Assembly: GCA_900544655.1 (NCBI GenBank)
Contig: UQWE01000039.1
Location: forward strand, 1-10,271
Source of the DNA: an uncultured Coriobacteriaceae bacterium
GTDB taxonomy: Bacteria > Actinomycetota > Coriobacteriia > Coriobacteriales > Atopobiaceae
Direction: 5' to 3'
Length of the DNA stretch: 10,271 bases
The notes under the pieces are model-generated. The model worked only from the letters and a program-made list of their open reading frames with translations, did no database searches and had not been told where the DNA came from. Every line of letters begins with the position of its first letter. Position 1 is the stretch's first letter. Shown piece after piece: positions 6,434 to 10,271 of this stretch. A program made the position numbers and the translations under genes.

Positions 6434-6503
6434 CACAATGCCTCGGCTAGATGGTAGGGGCTAGCCCCCACTCCCTGGGAGGGACTGGCATCGTGACAAG
6501 AAC

Positions 6504-7436
6504 CTAAAGGTACTTGCGCCAGTCGTCCTCCGTCTCATCCTCTTTGCGGCTAACGGGCGCGGGCTCCGGGGCGGGAGCGTATGCTTCCTCGTTAACCTCG
6601 GGGAACGTGGCAAACACATGCTGGAACATCTCGAGGTTCTCATCGCGACGGCCCTTAGGTACGGCGAAGGTCACCTGACTTGCCACGTGCTTGCCAGTCG
6701 CGAGCTCCTCGGCGAAGATCTGGGCGACGCGAAGAGCGTCCCATCCAAAGACGCCACAACCGAAAGCGCCAAGCACGAGCTTGTCATGGCCAAGAACGTC
6801 AGCAATGCCAAGCACGAGCCGAATGCGAGAGTGCATCGAACGCGCGAGGTCAGACTCGAGCACGTGATAGTTGGCCTTCGCCCTCTTGAGGTTGGGGGCG
6901 GCGGCAACTATGACGTCGGCATACGAGTGGAAGCGCTCGCGCTCGAAACGCACCTTCGGCACGACCAGAGCTCGATCGCGATAGAGCTCGCAGTTGATGT
7001 TGCGGCGGCGATTCTCCGCGAACCAGCCCTCAAAGCGCGAGAGGACGTTGTACAGGAAGCTCTCCTGGCAGAGGGCCTCCTCCTGAGCCATGGCACCGCG
7101 GATGTAGGCACCTGCGGGATACGTGAACGATGCGAAGTCAAGAACAGCGAGGTCACACATATCGGCACGGCCGCGGCCAAGCTCGAGCACCGCGGAAACG
7201 GAATCCGCGTCGACGACGCTCACGCTGGGAACGGAGGTCTCCCTGCCCGCCGGCGCCGAGGGAATCTCGTCATAGAAGCGTGTCTCCCTCACCGAGCGCT
7301 CAATCTCCGCACCAAGACGATCATGCATCTCTGCGGTATGGGCGACGGCGGCGTTCGCCCTCTCGCGACAGCGATCGTCGCGCGTACGCTCGCGGGACTG
7401 TCTGTTTCCACGTGCGCGATTGTTCGATTCAGCCAT
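6504..7436 (-). CDS. Macrodomain/PARG-like protein of the TIGR02452 type
   Basis: A 310-residue protein resembling the microbial poly(ADP-ribose) glycohydrolase-like family, whose members remove ADP-ribose from proteins or nucleic acids. LDFASFTYPAGAYIRGAMAQEEALC (split as 99-110 and 111-123) aligns with the family segment that carries GGG-x6-8-QEE. Gln118-Glu119-Glu120 are kept, but the glycine triplet and the Asn before its proline are replaced: YPAGA instead of NPGGG. A second macrodomain loop, LGAFGCGVFGWD (222-233), is intact. The first 30 residues are Arg-rich and look disordered; the tail after about 285 is Pro/Glu/Asp-rich. The ATG at 7436 has GAGGAG 8 nt upstream and is preferred to an in-frame start at 7499. 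No ADP-ribosyltransferase or toxin partner is adjacent. Family membership is likely; activity is uncertain because of the altered loop. Confidence 0.75.
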   Translation of the reverse strand: MAESNNRARGNRQSRERTRDDRCRERANAAVAHTAEMHDRLGAEIERSVRETRFYDEIPSAPAGRETSVPSVSVVDADSVSAVLELGRGRADMCDLAVLDFASFTYPAGAYIRGAMAQEEALCQESFLYNVLSRFEGWFAENRRRNINCELYRDRALVVPKVRFERERFHSYADVIVAAAPNLKRAKANYHVLESDLARSMHSRIRLVLGIADVLGHDKLVLGAFGCGVFGWDALRVAQIFAEELATGKHVASQVTFAVPKGRRDENLEMFQHVFATFPEVNEEAYAPAPEPAPVSRKEDETEDDWRKYL

Positions 7437-7756
7437 AAATATGTCTCCTCGCGTCCTCTGGAAAATTATCTTGTCAGCTATTTGGGGATAGCGTTTCACC
7501 TGCGGCGCACTGTCGAATCAACTCTTCAAGCAGCGCGTTTGCAAGAACTGTACGGCCATAAAACGCAAATTGCAAGGTCTAGCAGCAATTTGTCGATAAA
7601 TGGGGCGGTAATTCAGAAGAGGGAGCGACCAGAGTAAGACGCCCATCAGATGCATAGAGACCCTTACCGAATCGTAACAAGAGATGTCCGGAATTAAGTG
7701 GATACTAGTTCTGTTGGAAGCATTCCATGCCGTACGTGACGAGCCGGGAGCGACAT
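7437..7756. other. Divergent intergenic region between PARG-like gene and ppk
   Basis: About 320 bp that should carry the promoters of both divergent genes. I see no clear -35/-10 pair. On the minus strand GATAAT (7468-7463) is a -10 candidate for the PARG-like gene. An 8-bp inverted repeat, CAAATTGC (7566-7573) with GCAATTTG (7585-7592), has an 11-nt loop. GGGAG at 7746-7750 is the ppk ribosome site. No Pho-box-like direct repeats were recognised, and no small gene stands out. Confidence 0.5.
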
Positions 7757-10271
7757 ATGGGCAAGAACAAAGACACACACAAGGCAGATAAGGCCTCCAA
7801 GCGCAATATGGACGAGGCCAAGTCCGTAAAGAGCTCGAAAAAGGCCTCCGCCGTCGAGCTCGAGCACAAGGCTGCCAAATTTGCCGACGTCGTCCCGACG
7901 CCCGCCAACGCCAATCGCCCCCAGAAGCGTTCTCGCGACTTCTCCTACACGCAGAATCGCGAGGTCAGCTGGCTTCGCTTCGACAACAGGGTCCTTGACG
8001 AGGCCTTCGACGAATCCGTGCCGCTCCTCGAGCGCATCAAGTTCTGCGCCATCTTCCAGTCGAACCTCGACGAGTGGTTCATGATCCGCGTCGGTGGCCT
8101 CTCGGACCTCGCGGAGCTCAAGCACCAGCCGGCAGACAACAAGAGCGATGAGACCCCGTCAGAGCAGCTCGCCCAGCTCTTCTCGATCCTCCCGAGCCTG
8201 TACGAGCGGCGCGAGCGCTGCTTCACCCAGCTCGAGAGCGCCCTCGAGATGGAGGGCATCAAGCGCCTGACGCCTGAGCAGTACACGGACTCGGACCTCG
8301 TCACCGTCTCCCGCTACTTCGAGGGCCACCTGGCTCCCATCCTGTCGCCGCTCATCGTCGACCCGCGCCACCCCTTCCCCAACCTCAAGAACGGCGTCCT
8401 GCACGTCGTCTGCTCGCTCGATGGCAACGATGAGCATGGGGTGCTCGGCATGGTCGAGGTCCCGCAGACCGCCAATCGCATCATCTGGCTTCCCTCCAGC
8501 GAGGGTCGCATCCGCTACACCCTCGTTGAGGACGTCATCATCTCCATGCTCGGCCGTTGCTTCGGTTCCTACGTCCCCACGAGCTCGGCCGTCGTGCGCG
8601 TCACGCGCAACGCCGACATCGACCCTGACGGCGAGGGTGTTGAGGAGGAGGAGGACTACCGTCAGCACATGAAGAAGGTGCTCAAGCGCAGGAGCCGCCT
8701 CCAGCCCGTCCGCGCCGAGATTACGGGGGACCTCGACGAATCGCTCGTCACGTTCGTCCGCAAGGAGCTTAAGCTCGAGAAGCGCAGGATGTTCCACCTC
8801 TCGACGCCCTCAGACCTCTCGTTCGCCTACCAGCTCGAAGGCAAGGTTCCCGCGAGCCGCAAGGGCGCGCTCACGTTCCCGCCCTTTGCCCCGCAGCCCT
8901 CACCCATGGTTCGCGACGGCGAACCCATGCGCGGCCAGGTCGAGAGCCACGACGTCTTGCTCACCTATCCGTATGAGTCGATGAGTCCCCTCCTGCGTCT
9001 CATCCACGAGGCGGCGAACGATGACGACTGCATCTCGATCAAGATCACGCTCTACCGCGTGGCACGTCACTCGCGTCTATGCGAGAGCCTCGTGACCGCC
9101 GTAGAGAACGGGAAGGACGTCACGGTCCTCATGGAGCTGCGCGCCCGCTTCGACGAGCAGAACAACATCGAGTGGGCAGAGCGCCTCGAGGAGGCGGGAT
9201 GCACCGTCATCTATGGCTTCGAGGGATTCAAGTGCCACTCGAAGATCTGCCAGATAACCTATCATGACGCGCGCGGCCTCTCCCGCATCACGTGCCTTGG
9301 CACCGGCAACTTCAACGAGAAGACCGCCCTGCTGTACAGCGACTTCATGCTGATGACGGCCCACCCCGGCATCGCCGAGGATGGCAATGCCTTCTTCCGC
9401 AACCTTTCCCTGGGCAACCTCCGCGGCTCCTATCGCTACCTCGGCGTGGCGCCGCTTTCGCTCAAGCCCCTCATCATGCGCGGCATCGACCGCGAGATCA
9501 CGCGCGCCAGAACGGGAGCCCCCGCCCGCGTCTTCCTCAAGCTGAACTCCCTGACGGACCGCGACGTCATCGACCGCCTCGCCGAGGCGAGCCAGGCTGG
9601 CGTCGAGGTCATTATGGTCGTACGAGGCATCTGCTGCATGCTGCCGGGCATCGAGAACCGCACGACCGGCATCGAGATTCGCCAGATCGTGGGACGCCTG
9701 CTCGAGCATGCGCGCATCTACGCCTTTGGCGTCGACGCGGACACCATCTACCTCTCGAGCGCAGACATGATGACGCGCAACACGGAGCGCCGTGTCGAGA
9801 TCGCCTATCCCGTTCTCGACCCGACCTGCCAGCAAATCGTGAAGAACTTCATGGAGCTTCAGCTCGCGGACAACGTGAAGGCGCGTCGCCTCACGTGCGA
9901 CGGAACCTGGGCCAGAATCGGGCGCGAGGACGGCGAGCCCTCCGTGAACTGCCAGGAGGTCTTCATCGCAGAGGCGTATGCCCACGCGATGGAGGCTGAG
10001 AGCGCTGCCGCAACGAAGGCGACGGCGGAACCAGAGCCCGCCATTGAGACGAAGCCCGTTGCCGCGGTTGAGCAGGCCGCGGTCAAGGATCCCACGGACG
10101 ACGCAGCCGTTCAGGAGGCAGACGAGACGAAGTGCCCGGTACCTGCGGAAACGCCGCATGAAGAGGCTCCCACGCCAGCTCCGGTGGCCACGCCCACACT
10201 CGCGCCGACAGAGATGCCCGCCCAGCCCTCCGAGCCAAAGGCCGCACCTGCTGCGCCCTCACCCGCACCTG
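7757..10271 (+). CDS. ppk1: Polyphosphate kinase PPK1 (3' partial)
   Basis: Makes and reverses inorganic polyphosphate using the terminal phosphate of ATP. The frame is open from the ATG at 7757 (GGGAG 6 nt upstream) to the window edge, 838 codons without a stop. After a Lys-rich, probably disordered N-terminus (1-58), the PPK N-domain starts at FSYTQNREVSWLRFDNRVL. Both histidines expected in the active site are present: His494 in GFKCHSKI (the autophosphorylated His435 of E. coli) and His651 in RLLEHARIYAFG (E. coli His592). CLGTGNFNEKTA and SSADMMTRNTERRVE are further family blocks. The catalytic part ends near residue 745. Beyond it runs a Pro/Ala/Glu/Thr-rich tail of over 90 residues, still open at the edge. 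Typical PPK1 proteins have about 690-720 residues, so both extensions are unusual. Confidence 0.96.
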   Translation, partial: MGKNKDTHKADKASKRNMDEAKSVKSSKKASAVELEHKAAKFADVVPTPANANRPQKRSRDFSYTQNREVSWLRFDNRVLDEAFDESVPLLERIKFCAIFQSNLDEWFMIRVGGLSDLAELKHQPADNKSDETPSEQLAQLFSILPSLYERRERCFTQLESALEMEGIKRLTPEQYTDSDLVTVSRYFEGHLAPILSPLIVDPRHPFPNLKNGVLHVVCSLDGNDEHGVLGMVEVPQTANRIIWLPSSEGRIRYTLVEDVIISMLGRCFGSYVPTSSAVVRVTRNADIDPDGEGVEEEEDYRQHMKKVLKRRSRLQPVRAEITGDLDESLVTFVRKELKLEKRRMFHLSTPSDLSFAYQLEGKVPASRKGALTFPPFAPQPSPMVRDGEPMRGQVESHDVLLTYPYESMSPLLRLIHEAANDDDCISIKITLYRVARHSRLCESLVTAVENGKDVTVLMELRARFDEQNNIEWAERLEEAGCTVIYGFEGFKCHSKICQITYHDARGLSRITCLGTGNFNEKTALLYSDFMLMTAHPGIAEDGNAFFRNLSLGNLRGSYRYLGVAPLSLKPLIMRGIDREITRARTGAPARVFLKLNSLTDRDVIDRLAEASQAGVEVIMVVRGICCMLPGIENRTTGIEIRQIVGRLLEHARIYAFGVDADTIYLSSADMMTRNTERRVEIAYPVLDPTCQQIVKNFMELQLADNVKARRLTCDGTWARIGREDGEPSVNCQEVFIAEAYAHAMEAESAAATKATAEPEPAIETKPVAAVEQAAVKDPTDDAAVQEADETKCPVPAETPHEEAPTPAPVATPTLAPTEMPAQPSEPKAAPAAPSPAP

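Larger units (their letters stand above)
5777..6503. other. Long intergenic region without a convincing gene
   Basis: About 0.7 kb between the argR start and the 3' end of the PARG-like gene. Short open frames exist on both strands (for example 5944-6159 plus and 5928-6119 minus), but none has a good ribosome site together with a recognisable product. From left to right it holds the argR leader and promoter, a 9-bp direct repeat CTCTCGCCG (5997-6005 and 6013-6021), the inverted-repeat element at 6063-6187, a two-copy 25-bp-period repeat at 6245-6289, an A/C-rich tract to about 6400, the hairpin at 6400-6433 and the palindrome GGGGCTAGCCCC at 6457-6468. Confidence 0.7.

Noticed and set aside
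6618..7637. 339-codon plus-strand frame
   Set aside because: Antisense to the PARG-like gene, which has recognisable motifs and a good ribosome site on the other strand.
9292..9999. 235-codon plus-strand frame
   Set aside because: Overlaps ppk1 in another frame; its Arg/Pro/His-rich product is typical of out-of-frame GC-rich coding DNA.
9077..10159. 360-codon open frame on the minus strand
   Set aside because: It lies antisense to the well-supported ppk1 gene, has no ribosome site or recognisable protein, and is the usual GC-rich shadow frame.

Overview
The window is about 10.3 kb of GC-rich bacterial DNA with tightly packed genes, a strong preference for G or C at the third codon position, and clear Shine-Dalgarno sites. 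The proteins and short intergenic signals look most like an anaerobic actinobacterium of the class Coriobacteriia (Olsenella/Atopobium type). That placement is inferred from protein style and composition; there is no rRNA or other phylogenetic marker in the window.

Layout. (1) 1-2230, plus strand: a polar amino acid ABC transporter operon of binding protein (5' end cut off by the window), a single permease and the ATPase. A 10-bp stem-loop lies between the binding protein and permease genes. (2) 2241-2308: two adjacent palindromes sharing the core GGACnGTCC, followed by pyrE (orotate phosphoribosyltransferase) and a strong hairpin. (3) 3287-3814: a small stand-alone flavodoxin-like protein. 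(4) 3951-5776, minus strand: argR-argG, the arginine repressor followed by argininosuccinate synthase, probably one operon, with an extended -10 and an ARG-box-like sequence upstream of argR. (5) 5777-6503: about 0.7 kb with no convincing gene. It holds a structured element bounded by 15-bp perfect inverted repeats, a 25-bp-period direct repeat, an A/C-rich tract and a 14-bp hairpin. (6) 6504-7436, minus strand: a macrodomain/PARG-like protein (TIGR02452 type) whose GGG motif is degenerate although its QEE pair is intact. (7) 7757 to the window end, plus strand: polyphosphate kinase (ppk1), open at the right edge, with a charged N-terminal extension and a long Pro/Ala/Glu-rich C-terminal tail.

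Most of the content is core metabolism: amino acid uptake, pyrimidine and arginine synthesis, polyphosphate. There is no CRISPR array, transposase, phage gene or defence island. The points most worth following up are the altered PARG-like active site, the inverted-repeat element at 6063-6187, the double palindrome in front of pyrE, and the tail on PPK1. I did not find a convincing new multi-gene system.
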